Below, in pieces: positions 16,464 to 25,670 of a DNA stretch of 51,708 bases. Within the stretch, counting starts at the first letter, position 1; every line of letters starts with the position of its first letter. This stretch comes from an uncultured Lachnospiraceae bacterium. GTDB lineage: Bacteria > Bacillota > Clostridia > Lachnospirales > Lachnospiraceae. The DNA lies in contig CAMNSD010000030.1 in NCBI GenBank assembly GCA_946554445.1, positions 1-51,708 of the forward strand. The letters run 5' to 3'. The position numbers and the translations under genes are program-made. The notes beneath the pieces were generated by a model. It was given only the letters and a program-made list of their open reading frames with translations, did not search any database and was not told the DNA's origin.

Positions 16464-17540
16464 ATGGAAGCGGAATATGCGAAGCGGGAAACTCCCATAA
16501 TTCTGATCGTGGACGACATCAGTGTGAATGTGGCAATCTTGGAAAATATGCTCACCCATGAAGGGTATGAGACGATGAGTGCCCTGAACGTGCAGGAGGC
16601 GCTTGATCTGATCAGACAGACCAAACCTTCGTTGATCTTATCGGATTTATCCATGCCGGAGGTGGACGGTCTGGAATTTTGTAAGATGTTGAAGAGAGAT
16701 CCGGCCACCAGGGATATTCCTTTTATCTTTATCACGGTGTTAAATACCAGCATGGAGAAGGAGGAAGCCTTTAAAGCGGGGGCTGTAGACTATATCCCTA
16801 AGCCCTTCGATAATGTGGAAGTTCTCATGCGGGTGAGTAATCACCTGAACGGATACCGGATGCGGCAGGAGATGGCCAATTATAATCGGATGATGCACCA
16901 TCTGGTGGAAGATCAGGAAAAGCAGATAGAGCATTCCCAGGCCAATACATTGATGGCGCTGGCCAAAATCATGAAGAGAAGAAACAATGATATGGGCAGA
17001 CATCAGGACCATGTGAGTTATAACTGCGGCATCCTGGCACAGGGACTTCAATTCCTGCCGGCTTATGAGGATGTGATCACGGATCAGTTTGTGGAGGCTA
17101 TCGGCATCGCGGCCAGGCTGCATGATATCGGCAGGTTTATGATGTCAGATAAGGAAGATGGAGAAAAAGAGCTTCTGACCGGGCGAGATATGGAATATGC
17201 AAAGACCTGTTCGGAAGAAGGCGCAGAGATTTTGAAAGAACTGTGCGGAGATCAGACCGGCGGTTATTTCCTATCGATGGCGGTCAATATTGCAAAATAC
17301 CATCACGCATATTGGGATGGTTCAGGTTATCCGGATCTTGCGGGTGATAGGATTCCTCTGGAGGCAAGGATCGTGGCGCTGGCTAACGACTTTGACAATC
17401 TGGTGGCGGAGACTTTGGGAAACGGCGCCGGGACCGTGGAGGAATGTGTGGAACAGATTGACGGGAAAGGAGGAATTCTTTACGATCCGGATGTTGTGAA
17501 TGTTTTTAACAAGATTTGGAGACAGATGAGAACAAATTGA
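16464..17540 (+). CDS. Response regulator with divergent HD-GYP-like domain
   Basis: 358 residues: receiver with D61 in LILSDLSMPEVDG and K in PKPFDN, a linker helix, then an HD-GYP-like domain. It differs from the canonical copies encoded at 11878 and 13398: HDIGK is HDIGR (H220-R224), the next metal-ligand His of K-x-H is Cys (KTC, C249), and ADVFDAL is ANDFDNL. The YHHAYWDGSGYP motif remains. Activity may be changed or lost, leaving a binding or scaffold role. The gene is close behind the histidine kinase (18 nt), which is probably its phosphodonor. Confidence 0.88.
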   Translation: MEAEYAKRETPIILIVDDISVNVAILENMLTHEGYETMSALNVQEALDLIRQTKPSLILSDLSMPEVDGLEFCKMLKRDPATRDIPFIFITVLNTSMEKEEAFKAGAVDYIPKPFDNVEVLMRVSNHLNGYRMRQEMANYNRMMHHLVEDQEKQIEHSQANTLMALAKIMKRRNNDMGRHQDHVSYNCGILAQGLQFLPAYEDVITDQFVEAIGIAARLHDIGRFMMSDKEDGEKELLTGRDMEYAKTCSEEGAEILKELCGDQTGGYFLSMAVNIAKYHHAYWDGSGYPDLAGDRIPLEARIVALANDFDNLVAETLGNGAGTVEECVEQIDGKGGILYDPDVVNVFNKIWRQMRTN

Positions 17541-17565
17541 CTTTTGTGTCGTAGTGTGCTTTAAT
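17537..17565 (+). promoter_or_regulatory. Possible promoter before cheR
   Basis: TTGACT (17537-17542), a 17-nt spacer and TTTAAT (17560-17565), each one mismatch from consensus. This could start the che operon independently of the upstream kinase pair. Confidence 0.45.
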
Positions 17566-17595
17566 TAAAGGTGGTAATTTAGGGAGGCAAAAGAA

Positions 17596-18399
17596 GTGAT
17601 TACCGACAGCGAATTTCAACGGATTGTTACTTATGTAAAGAAAAATTACGGTATTGATTTAAGCCAGAAGAGAGTTCTGGTAGGCGGCCGGCTGGAGAAT
17701 TATCTGGCACGCAACGGTTATGCCAATTACGACGAGTATATGGCGAAAGTCGAGAAGAACCCCAAGGGTTCGGAGGCCACTGATCTGGTCAATATACTGA
17801 CGACTAACCATACATATTTTATGCGGGAAAGCGAACATTTTGAATTTATGAAAAATGTGGCGCTTCCTTGGGCAAAAGCGAAAGCCATGGGTACGAAAGA
17901 CCTGAGGATCTGGTGCGGCGCGTCCTCTACGGGAGAGGAGCCTTATACGCTGGCCATGGTCATTCAGGATTATCTGGGGATTGAGCATAAGTCGTGGGAC
18001 GCCAGACTGTTGGCAACAGATATTTCCAAACGGGTTCTGGAACATGCGATGAAAGGCGTATATTTGGGAGAACATATTGAGCCGCTTCCGGAGAACTGGA
18101 AACGTCATTACTTTAAGCAGATCAGCCCGGAAGAGTTTGTGGTGAAGGATGATTTAAAGAAAGAAGTGATTTTCAGGCAGTTTAACCTGATGGATCCGCT
18201 TCCTTTCAAGAAAAAGTTCCATATTGTCTTTTTGCGGAATGTGATGATTTATTTTCAAGATGATACGAAATATCAGCTTATACAGAGAATATATGATCAT
18301 ATGGAGCCGGGCGGTTATCTCTTCATCGGGCTGACAGAAAGGCTGGACCGTCGCATGATGAAATTTAATTATGTTCAGCCGTCAATCTATAGAAAGTAG
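17596..18399 (+). CDS. cheR: Chemoreceptor glutamate methyltransferase CheR
   Basis: A 267-residue enzyme that methylates receptor glutamates with S-adenosylmethionine, setting adaptation. It has the N-terminal all-helical CheR domain (EFQRIVTYVKKNYGIDLS) and the SAM-binding domain with WCGASSTGEEPYTLAM, LLATDIS and FLRNVMIYF. The start is GTG 17596, with GGGAGG at 17582-17587. It opens a tight run: cheB begins 11 nt after its stop. Confidence 0.96.
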   Translation: MITDSEFQRIVTYVKKNYGIDLSQKRVLVGGRLENYLARNGYANYDEYMAKVEKNPKGSEATDLVNILTTNHTYFMRESEHFEFMKNVALPWAKAKAMGTKDLRIWCGASSTGEEPYTLAMVIQDYLGIEHKSWDARLLATDISKRVLEHAMKGVYLGEHIEPLPENWKRHYFKQISPEEFVVKDDLKKEVIFRQFNLMDPLPFKKKFHIVFLRNVMIYFQDDTKYQLIQRIYDHMEPGGYLFIGLTERLDRRMMKFNYVQPSIYRK

Positions 18400-18410
18400 G
18401 AGACCAGGAA

Positions 18411-19436
18411 ATGAGACCGATAAGAGTGTTGGTTGTAGATGATTCCATTATGTTCCGTAACATGCTCGTACAGGGACTTAATGCGGATCCTAACATTGAG
18501 GTGGTGGCCGAGGCTGAGGATGCTTATGCTGCCAGGGACGCCATCATCAAGTATAAACCGGATGTCATGACATTGGATGTGGAACTGCCGAGGATGAGCG
18601 GTATCGAGTTTTTAAAGAAATTGATGCCCCAGTACCCGCTTCCGGTGGTTATGATCAGTTCTTTGAACAATAAGGTGTTTGATGCGCTGGAAGCAGGCGC
18701 CGTTGACTTTGTAAATAAACCGAACAATCTGAACAGATCGCAGTTAAATGATTTCCTTGCCCAGGAACTGGCAACCAAAGTAAAGATTGCTTCCACAGCT
18801 AAAGTAGGGAGACTTAAACGCGTGGATCCCGTCACTGTGGCGAGTAATGTCTCAGTGGTCGGGCACAAGGATAGTATTGTGGCAATCGGGGCTTCCACGG
18901 GAGGAACCGAGGCGATCTTTGAAGTAGTTAAGGGATTTAAGAGGGATATTCCGGGAGTTGTCATCGTACAGCATATGCCGCCCGGTTTCACCAAGATGTA
19001 TGCAGAACGTCTGAATAATCAGTGTGAGGTGGCGGTGAAAGAAGCCCAGACGGGCGATCGTGTTCTTCCGGGGCAGGTATTGATAGCGCCCGGTGACAGG
19101 CATATGCGTCTGGTGAAGGTAGCTGGTGCCTATCAGGTGGAGTGTAACGGTACGGACCGGGTAAACGGACACTGTCCTTCGGTAGAGGTATTGTTTAATT
19201 CTGTGGCCAAGGTAGCAGGTAAGAATGCGATTGGTGTCATCCTTACCGGCATGGGTGGCGATGGCGCCAAAGGTCTTTTGGAAATGAGAAATGCCGGTGC
19301 GAAGACCATCGGCCAGGATGCGGCCAGCTGTGTGGTATATGGTATGCCCAAGGTGGCTTATGATATAGGAGCGGTACAGTACCAGATGACACTTTCAGCG
19401 ATTGCAGGGAAGGTTTACAGCCTGTTAAGCAAATAG
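18411..19436 (+). CDS. cheB: Protein-glutamate methylesterase CheB
   Basis: 341 residues: receiver (LVVDDSIMFRNML, D56 in TLDVELPRMSG), linker, then the methylesterase domain with catalytic Ser in IGASTGG, His in QHMPPGF and Asp in GMGGDGAKG. It removes methyl groups from, or deamidates, chemoreceptors when phosphorylated by CheA. All catalytic residues are intact. It lies in the che operon between cheR and a CheY-like gene. Confidence 0.97.
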   Translation: MRPIRVLVVDDSIMFRNMLVQGLNADPNIEVVAEAEDAYAARDAIIKYKPDVMTLDVELPRMSGIEFLKKLMPQYPLPVVMISSLNNKVFDALEAGAVDFVNKPNNLNRSQLNDFLAQELATKVKIASTAKVGRLKRVDPVTVASNVSVVGHKDSIVAIGASTGGTEAIFEVVKGFKRDIPGVVIVQHMPPGFTKMYAERLNNQCEVAVKEAQTGDRVLPGQVLIAPGDRHMRLVKVAGAYQVECNGTDRVNGHCPSVEVLFNSVAKVAGKNAIGVILTGMGGDGAKGLLEMRNAGAKTIGQDAASCVVYGMPKVAYDIGAVQYQMTLSAIAGKVYSLLSK

Positions 19437-19464
19437 AGACTAAAAAAGAAAGGAGCGGACGCGT

Positions 19465-19857
19465 ATGAGAATCTTATTGGCAGAGGATGACTTCGCCAGC
19501 CGTAAGTTTATGGATAAGCAGCTGTCGCGTTACGGGGAATGTGATGTGATGGTTGACGGCGAGGAAGCGGTAGATGCCTTTCTGATGGCGCTGGAGGATG
19601 ATGAACCGTATGATCTGGTTTGTCTGGATGTAATGATGCCGGTCATGGACGGGTATCAAGTACTTAAGGCAATCAGGGATATTGAGTCGCAGAGAGGCAT
19701 CCCGAAGAGCAAGGGTGTCAAGGTCATCATGACAACGGCACTGAATGATGAACGCAATGTAAAGATGGCGTTCGAGCTTGGGTGTGAGGCCTATGCTGGG
19801 AAACCAATAGATGTGGAAAAGTTTGAAAAGGTATTAAATAAGCTGGGGCTTATTTAA
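19465..19857 (+). CDS. CheY-like single-domain response regulator
   Basis: A 130-residue receiver-only protein: acidic pair in LLAEDDFASRKF, acceptor D55 in CLDVMMPVMDG, T in MTTAL and K in AGKPIDVEKF. It is the probable phospho-output of CheA in this operon. With no flagellar genes in view, its target is not evident; it could signal to the HD-GYP proteins upstream or act as a phosphate sink. AAGGAG at 19450-19455 supports the start. Confidence 0.93.
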   Translation: MRILLAEDDFASRKFMDKQLSRYGECDVMVDGEEAVDAFLMALEDDEPYDLVCLDVMMPVMDGYQVLKAIRDIESQRGIPKSKGVKVIMTTALNDERNVKMAFELGCEAYAGKPIDVEKFEKVLNKLGLI

Positions 19858-19895
19858 TGGCAGAGTAAAATAAGATCCTTAAGATTGGAGGAAGT

Positions 19896-22025
19896 ATGGC
19901 AGAAGAATTTAATACAGAAAGTATGCTTGACATGTTTTTGTATGAGAGCGGCCAGCTTTTAGAGAAACTGGAAGGCATAATACTAGAGAAACAGGATGCA
20001 GACTGCTTCGATGATTCAGATATCAATGAAATTTTCCGTGTCATGCACACCATCAAAGGTTCCTCAGGAGTACTGATGTATGAAAACATCACGAAGGTTA
20101 CCCATAAATTGGAAGATGTATTTTATTACCTGAGAGAATCCCATCCAGACGATGTACCTCATATGGAGTTGGTGGAAAAGGTACTTGCGGTGTCGGATTT
20201 CGTTACGGGAGAGCTTGATAAACTCAAGAATGGAGACACACCGGATGGTGATGAGCACCAGCTGGTGGAGGATCTGGATGAGTTTTTGGGGCGGCTTAAG
20301 GGCGAGATCAAGAAACAGGGCATCCAGATGCCGCAGGCGAACAAACATGAAGAACCCAAACAGTTCTACATTACGCCGGTGGCAGGGGATGACAGTCATT
20401 TTTACCGGATTTCAATTCATTACAGAAGCGATACGCAGATGAGTAATATCCGTGCATACTCAGCGACTTACGCGCTCAAAGAAGTGGCGGAAGATTTGCT
20501 GTATACGCCGGATGATATCCTTTCTAACGAGGCCAGCGGGGACGTGATCCTGGCGGAAGGTTTTCATATGCTCCTGCAGACCAAGAGTTCCAAGGAAGAG
20601 GTCATCGCCTTGATCGACAGTTCCGAGGCGGAGGAGATCAACTTCGACGAACTCACCAAGGGAGAGTATGGCAAGGCGCTTGCAGAATTTGGACGGGAAG
20701 ATGCGGTCACCATTGATCTGGGTGAAGAGGATAAGGCGGAAGAGAAGGATAAGAAGAAAGATAAACCGCAGCCTGGTGATTACGTGGTTAAGACCAAGGA
20801 AGCCGGTAAGGGCAAGACACTGGCGAAGAACCAGCCCAAGCAGCAGAGCATTATCAGCGTGAATGTGGAGAAGATGGATGCGCTGATGGATCTGATCGGC
20901 GAACTTGTTATCGCGGAGGCGGTTGTACTGCAGAATCCGGATCTGAAGGTACCGGGACTTGAACTTTCCAATTTCCAGAAGGCGTCCGGACAGTTGTCCA
21001 AGATCACCACGGAATTGCAGGAAGTCATCATGTCCATGCGTATGATGCCGCTTACCAATGTCTTCCAGAAGATGAAGAGAATCGTCTTCGATGTTTCCAG
21101 AAAGCTGGATAAGGATATCGAACTGGAAGTTATCGGTGAGAATACCGAGGTGGATAAGAACATCATCGAGCACATTACCGATCCTTTAATGCACCTTGTA
21201 AGAAATTCCGTTGACCATGGTATCGAGGAGAACGCAGAAGACCGTACTACGCTTGGCAAACCGGCAAAGGGCAAGATTACGCTGGAGGCTAAGAACGAGG
21301 GTGGTAAGGTATACATCAGCGTCAAGGATGACGGTAAGGGATTAAATAAAGAAAAATTGTATCAGAAGGCCATAGATAAAGGTCTGATTGAAAATAAGCT
21401 GATCAGTGAATTTACGGACAAAGAGATCTTCCGGTTTATCACGCTGCCGGGCTTCTCTACCAAGGAGGAAGTGACCGAGTATTCCGGCAGAGGTGTCGGC
21501 ATGGATGTGGTGGTGAAGAACATCCAGTCCATTGGCGGAAGGCTTGACATCGAGAGTGTTGAGTTTGAAGGCTCGGAGATGACGTTGATCATACCGCTGA
21601 CATTGGCAATCATCAACGGCATCGTGGTACAGGTAGGAAATTCTCCGTTTGTCATTGAGACAGCTTCTATCAAAGAGTTCGTGAGAGTGGGTGAAGATTC
21701 ACTGATACATGAACCCAGCGGCGAAGAGTACATTGTTCTGCGCGGTGAATGTTATCCGTTCATCCGTCTGAATGAAAGGTATGATCTGGCGGATTCCATC
21801 AGTAATGTGGAAGAGGGCATTGTCGTTGTATTAGAGCATGAAGGCAGTCAAGTATGTGTCTTGATTGATAAATTGCTGCAGGAACAGGAGATCGTGGTTA
21901 AGCCGATTCCGCCCTACGTTAAGAAAGTCAAAGGACTTTCGGGCTGTACACAGTTAGGAGACGGAAGCATTGCACTGATCCTGGATATCGCCGGCCTGTT
22001 GATACAGGACGGAGAAAGGAGATAG
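19896..22025 (+). CDS. cheA: Chemotaxis histidine kinase CheA
   Basis: 709 residues with all modules: P1 Hpt (H51 in VMHTIKGSSGVL); a long P2-like region with an alpha/beta stretch (YRISIHYRSDTQMSNIRAY); a charged linker (about 275-305); P3 dimerisation (VEKMDALMDLIGELVIAE, SMRMMPLTNVF); P4 ATPase (HLVRNSVDHGIE, DDGKGLN, GRGVGMDVV); and the P5 CheW-like domain. It phosphorylates the neighbouring CheY-like protein and CheB in response to receptors. cheW follows after 3 nt, so translation is probably coupled. Confidence 0.97.
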   Translation: MAEEFNTESMLDMFLYESGQLLEKLEGIILEKQDADCFDDSDINEIFRVMHTIKGSSGVLMYENITKVTHKLEDVFYYLRESHPDDVPHMELVEKVLAVSDFVTGELDKLKNGDTPDGDEHQLVEDLDEFLGRLKGEIKKQGIQMPQANKHEEPKQFYITPVAGDDSHFYRISIHYRSDTQMSNIRAYSATYALKEVAEDLLYTPDDILSNEASGDVILAEGFHMLLQTKSSKEEVIALIDSSEAEEINFDELTKGEYGKALAEFGREDAVTIDLGEEDKAEEKDKKKDKPQPGDYVVKTKEAGKGKTLAKNQPKQQSIISVNVEKMDALMDLIGELVIAEAVVLQNPDLKVPGLELSNFQKASGQLSKITTELQEVIMSMRMMPLTNVFQKMKRIVFDVSRKLDKDIELEVIGENTEVDKNIIEHITDPLMHLVRNSVDHGIEENAEDRTTLGKPAKGKITLEAKNEGGKVYISVKDDGKGLNKEKLYQKAIDKGLIENKLISEFTDKEIFRFITLPGFSTKEEVTEYSGRGVGMDVVVKNIQSIGGRLDIESVEFEGSEMTLIIPLTLAIINGIVVQVGNSPFVIETASIKEFVRVGEDSLIHEPSGEEYIVLRGECYPFIRLNERYDLADSISNVEEGIVVVLEHEGSQVCVLIDKLLQEQEIVVKPIPPYVKKVKGLSGCTQLGDGSIALILDIAGLLIQDGERR

Positions 22026-22028
22026 TAC

Positions 22029-22553
22029 ATGGCGGAAGAATTGAAAAATGAAGAGATGGAAGAACTGCTGGAGGAAGAAGACTCCCAAAAAGGTAAATTC
22101 ATGACATTTCAGACGGGAAAAGAATTCTTCGGTATCAGCATCAGCTATGTGAATGAGATTATCGCCATGCAGCCGATAGCAGCGATTCCTGAAGTGGATG
22201 ACTACATCAAAGGACTGATTAATCTTCGAGGCAAGATTATTCCTGTCATCGATGTCCGCGTGCGGTTCAAGATGGAACCCAGCGAATATACAGACAGAAC
22301 GTGTATTATCGTCATTGATGTAAATTCTACAATGATTGGACTGATCGTGGAGAAAATCGCGGAAGTGGACACCATTGCGGATGACAGCATTGTACCGCCT
22401 CCGAGTCTTGGGCGCAAAGAACATGAACATAATAAATATGTTTATGGATTAGCCAGGACAGGGGATGCAGTGAAACTCCTGCTCGATCCTGAAAAGTTGA
22501 TCAGACAAGAAGAGATAGAAGCAGTTATGGAAGACATTCGCAAGGAAGATTAA
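22029..22553 (+). CDS. cheW: Chemotaxis coupling protein CheW
   Basis: A 174-residue CheW that links receptors to CheA. The core is typical: [43 protein letters not shown], then the second barrel ([12 protein letters not shown]). It carries an unusually acidic N-terminal ~25 residues ([16 protein letters not shown]) not needed for the fold. Start is 3 nt after cheA, with GAAAGGAG inside the cheA end. Confidence 0.96.
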   Translation: MAEELKNEEMEELLEEEDSQKGKFMTFQTGKEFFGISISYVNEIIAMQPIAAIPEVDDYIKGLINLRGKIIPVIDVRVRFKMEPSEYTDRTCIIVIDVNSTMIGLIVEKIAEVDTIADDSIVPPPSLGRKEHEHNKYVYGLARTGDAVKLLLDPEKLIRQEEIEAVMEDIRKED

Positions 22554-22573
22554 TCAAAAAAGGAGAATTTACC

Positions 22574-24355
22574 ATGAAGAAGAGATTTTCAATTAATGAC
22601 ATGTCTGTCAGAAAAAAGATTACTTTGTTTAGTGTTATGATGCTGGTTTTGATGATCATTATTTCCGCAGTGGGCATTTGGTCCTCTAATATGGTCAATC
22701 AGGCAAAGACGAGTTTACATAATAGCGCGATGGCCCAGTATGATATTACACAGGGATTTGCTAATTTCTGTAATATCAAGGTTCGTGTGCGTAATATTTT
22801 ATTCTATTACTATGACGATGCGGAAGCATTGAAGTCTCAGGAAGCCATGATTGAGCAGTACAAGGCGGATGCAAGAAATTATCTGGATCTGTTTGAGGGC
22901 AGAATGACAAGTTTATCCCCTGAGATTCAGGAGAGATATCAGACTGTGGAAGATGAGATCAATCAATGGTATGAGTCCACTCAGAAAGACATTGATATGG
23001 CTAAGGCCGGTCAGGTGGATGAAGCAGTCAGTGATCTGTTGAATAACGGAAAGGCAATTGCAGATCAAGTTGAGAATAATCTGCTTGAGATGATGGAAAT
23101 GATGGAGACTGCTTCCAGAGCAAAAGAAACAGAGATACAGACACAGCTGACAGGTCTGACCATCGTACAGATTGCTGTTGTAGTGGTAGCTGTTTTGATT
23201 ACAGTTATGTACTGCCTGTTCCTGATCAAGGCAATCACCATTCCTATGGCTAAGTTGTCTGAGGCAGCCAAGAGGATGGCAGAAGGTGATGTGGATGTGG
23301 ATTGTACCAAGATTTACAATGACGATCTTGGCCAGTTACTGGATGAGTTCCAGATTATGGTTGATGCGACTAAAGAGCAGGCGAGAATTTCCGATGCAAT
23401 ATCTAAGGGTAATTTGACACTGGATGTATCAGCTCGCGGCGACAAGGATATGCTTGGTAAGGCAATCGTAAGATTGATCAGTGAGAACAATGTAACTCTG
23501 AGCAACGTCAAAGAAGCCAGTGCACAGATTACTGTTGGTTCCGAGCAGGTGGCAAATGCCAGCCAGGCATTGGCACAGGGTTCTACAGAGCAGGCAAGCG
23601 CTATCCAGCAGGTAACTGCTTCTATGGATGAGGTAACCCAGCGTACCAAAGCTAATGCGACAGAGGCTGGTCAGGCTAATGTATTGGTAAATAATATTAA
23701 AGAGATGGCTACATCCGGCAATGACCAGATGAAGTCCATGATTCAGGCTATGGATGATATTAACGCATCCTCCGAGACAATTTCCAAGATTATCAAGACC
23801 ATTGATGATATCGCATTCCAGACCAATATTCTGGCGCTGAATGCTGCTGTTGAGGCTGCAAGAGCAGGCGTACATGGTAAAGGATTTGCAGTGGTGGCAG
23901 AGGAGGTCAGAAACTTGGCGGCCAAGAGTGCTTCTGCAGCAAGTGAGACAGCAGAGATGATCGATGATACGATACATAAAGTGGGCAATGGTACGAAGAT
24001 TGCACAGGATACCGCGAAGTCCTTGGATGAGATCGTGACGTCCATTGATGAGATCGTAGGTCTGATCAGTAACATCACGCTTTCTTCCAACGACCAGGCT
24101 ACGGCAATCTCCCAGATTGACCAGGCGATCTCTCAGGTATCTACGGTGGTACAGACCAATGCGGCTACCAGCCAGCAGTGTGCGGCGGCCAGCGAGGAAC
24201 TTTCCAACCAGGCTGTTACGCTGAGAAATCTGATGGCGAAATACCAGCTGTCAACTGGCGCTCAAAGCGGCGGTTACAGCAGCTATTCGGATAATTCGTC
24301 CTATGACGACAGTGAGCCGGTTATTTCCCTGGATGGAGACTTCAGTAAGTATTAA
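22574..24355 (+). CDS. Methyl-accepting chemotaxis protein
   Basis: 593 residues. First membrane segment about 16-38 ([20 protein letters not shown]), an outside four-helix-bundle-type sensor (about 39-195), a second segment about 197-218 ([20 protein letters not shown]), HAMP, and a long cytoplasmic signalling coiled coil with the conserved tip ([32 protein letters not shown]). The tail is Ser/Tyr/Asp-rich with no CheR-docking pentapeptide of the NWETF type. It is the only receptor gene in the window and lies last in the che operon, followed by a strong terminator, so it is probably the dedicated receptor. Confidence 0.95.
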   Translation: MKKRFSINDMSVRKKITLFSVMMLVLMIIISAVGIWSSNMVNQAKTSLHNSAMAQYDITQGFANFCNIKVRVRNILFYYYDDAEALKSQEAMIEQYKADARNYLDLFEGRMTSLSPEIQERYQTVEDEINQWYESTQKDIDMAKAGQVDEAVSDLLNNGKAIADQVENNLLEMMEMMETASRAKETEIQTQLTGLTIVQIAVVVVAVLITVMYCLFLIKAITIPMAKLSEAAKRMAEGDVDVDCTKIYNDDLGQLLDEFQIMVDATKEQARISDAISKGNLTLDVSARGDKDMLGKAIVRLISENNVTLSNVKEASAQITVGSEQVANASQALAQGSTEQASAIQQVTASMDEVTQRTKANATEAGQANVLVNNIKEMATSGNDQMKSMIQAMDDINASSETISKIIKTIDDIAFQTNILALNAAVEAARAGVHGKGFAVVAEEVRNLAAKSASAASETAEMIDDTIHKVGNGTKIAQDTAKSLDEIVTSIDEIVGLISNITLSSNDQATAISQIDQAISQVSTVVQTNAATSQQCAAASEELSNQAVTLRNLMAKYQLSTGAQSGGYSSYSDNSSYDDSEPVISLDGDFSKY

Positions 24356-24403
24356 GAAACAGACTAACGCGGCGATAAGAGCCGACGTCGGTAGAGAATA
24401 AAG

Positions 24404-24469
24404 AAAAGCTGTTGCTGAACAGATGGGTATATCAATGGATATGTTCCCATCTGAGGCAACAGCTTTTTT
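24404..24469 (+). terminator. Strong terminator ending the che operon
   Basis: AAAAGCTGTTGC (24404-24415) pairs with GCAACAGCTTTT; an inner AGATGGG/CCCATCT stem extends it; T6 at 24463-24468. Confidence 0.9.
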
Positions 24470-24587
24470 GATATAGGATATAAAAAGCAAAAATTAATGT
24501 CACAATCGGGAGCGGTTGTGTGTATTACTTGTGAAGAGGATGACAATTGTCTTTGGCTTGTATCATGTTTGAAAAAGGAGGAAACGG

Positions 24588-25259
24588 ATGGAACGAGTGA
24601 AAGTGGAGGCGGTATCTTATTCATACTGCACAAAGTATCAGACGATTCAGGCCCTTACGGACGTGAACTGCTCCTTTGAGGAGGCAAAAATGTATGCCGT
24701 AGTGGGCGAGTCCGGAAGCGGCAAGAGTACTTTATTGTCTCTGTTAGCAGGACTTGATCTGCCGGCAAGCGGTGACATTCTGGTGGAGGGCGAGAGTATT
24801 CGCGGGATGAATCGGGATCATTACAGACGGGACGTGGTATCGGTGGTATATCAGGCGTTTCATCTTTTTCCGTTGCTGACAGCGCTTGAGAATGTGAGCT
24901 ATCCGATGGAGTTAAAAGGGATGGCGAAGAAAGAGGCGCAGGTGCGGGCGAAGGAATTGATTGCGCAGGTGGGGTTGGCGGATAAGATCTGTGGGCAGTT
25001 CCCGAAAATGATGAGCGGCGGGGAACAGCAGAGAGTAGCGATAGCGAGAGCCTTGGCATCAGAGGGCAAGATCCTTCTGGCGGACGAACCCACCGGGAAC
25101 CTGGACTCCGAGAATGAAAAGAATATTGTGGAGATTTTAAAAAGCGCGGCTCATGATAGAGGATATACGGTGATTGTAATCACTCATAATCCTGAGGTGG
25201 CCAAGGAGGCGGATTTCATTTACCGGATGCGGGACGGCCATCTGGCGAGGGAAGAATAA
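24588..25259 (+). CDS. ABC transporter ATP-binding protein (MacB/LolD type), orphan
   Basis: 223 residues: Walker A GESGSGKST, signature MSGGEQQRVAIARAL, Walker B ILLADEPTGNLD and the switch His in VIVITHNPEVA. The sequence type matches the MacB/LolD/FtsE branch that works with FtsX-like permeases. No permease gene is adjacent: a tRNA promoter begins 16 nt after the stop. It either partners a permease encoded elsewhere or is the remnant of a larger operon. AAAGGAGG precedes ATG 24588. Confidence 0.93.
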   Translation: MERVKVEAVSYSYCTKYQTIQALTDVNCSFEEAKMYAVVGESGSGKSTLLSLLAGLDLPASGDILVEGESIRGMNRDHYRRDVVSVVYQAFHLFPLLTALENVSYPMELKGMAKKEAQVRAKELIAQVGLADKICGQFPKMMSGGEQQRVAIARALASEGKILLADEPTGNLDSENEKNIVEILKSAAHDRGYTVIVITHNPEVAKEADFIYRMRDGHLAREE

Positions 25260-25274
25260 AATTTGCTCACCCTA

Positions 25275-25303
25275 TTGACATTTTGGAGAAAACTATATAT
25301 AAT
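25275..25303 (+). promoter_or_regulatory. Consensus promoter of tRNA-Arg
   Basis: TTGACA (25275-25280), a 17-nt spacer and TATAAT (25298-25303), exact consensus, 55 nt before the mature tRNA. Confidence 0.9.
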
Positions 25304-25358
25304 TGCATGTGTTGCTAGAGGAATATGTTGTATGACAGGCATTCCTTTTATACATCAA

Positions 25359-25432
25359 GTGCGTTTAGCTCAGCTGGATAGAGCGTTTGGCTACGGACCA
25401 AAAGGTCGGGGGTTCGAATCCTCTAACGCACG
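25359..25432 (+). tRNA. tRNA-Arg, anticodon ACG
   Basis: Full cloverleaf: acceptor GTGCGTT (25359-25365) with AACGCAC (25425-25431), D-arm GCTCAGCTGGATAGAGC, anticodon loop CTACGGA with anticodon ACG, T-arm GGTTCGAATCC. CCA is not encoded. The ACG anticodon reads CGU/C/A after deamination of its first base to inosine. Confidence 0.97.
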
Positions 25433-25458
25433 TTCATATGCAGTGTGGTGTGCTAATT

Positions 25459-25500
25459 AGCGGGAATATCTATTAGGGATGTTCCCGCTGAAATTTTATT
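25459..25500 (+). terminator. Terminator after tRNA-Arg
   Basis: AGCGGGAATATC (25459-25470) pairs with GATGTTCCCGCT (25478-25489), one G-U pair, followed by a U-rich tail. Confidence 0.75.
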
Positions 25501-25530
25501 CCGTGGGGATTTAATATGTAACAGTATCGA

Positions 25531-25565
25531 GAATGTGAGGAAAGTTTTTCTCGCATTCTTTTTTT
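25531..25565 (+). terminator. Second terminator in tandem
   Basis: GAATGTGAG (25531-25539) pairs with CTCGCATTC (25550-25558), followed by T7. It insulates the GntR operon promoter from the tRNA. Confidence 0.85.
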
Positions 25566-25575
25566 GATATTTCTA

Positions 25576-25620
25576 TTGACAAACTGCATATACTGTATAT
25601 AATGATATATATACAGTATA
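25576..25620 (+). promoter_or_regulatory. Promoter and operator of the GntR/ABC operon
   Basis: TTGACA (25576-25581), a 16-nt spacer and TATAAT (25598-25603). A 13-bp inverted repeat, TATACTGTATATA (25589-25601) and TATATACAGTATA (25608-25620), covers the -10 box. YtrA-type GntR regulators bind inverted repeats in their own promoters, so autoregulation is likely. Confidence 0.85.
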
Positions 25621-25670
25621 TACTTATAGAGCATTAACTGTGACGACAGGGCGTGCAAGGAGGTTGAGCA

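Noticed and set aside
20460..21173. 237-codon open frame antisense to cheA
   Set aside because: Shadow of the conserved CheA coding region.
25263..25460. 65-codon open frame across tRNA-Arg
   Set aside because: It overlaps the tRNA and its promoter; the tRNA explains the conservation.
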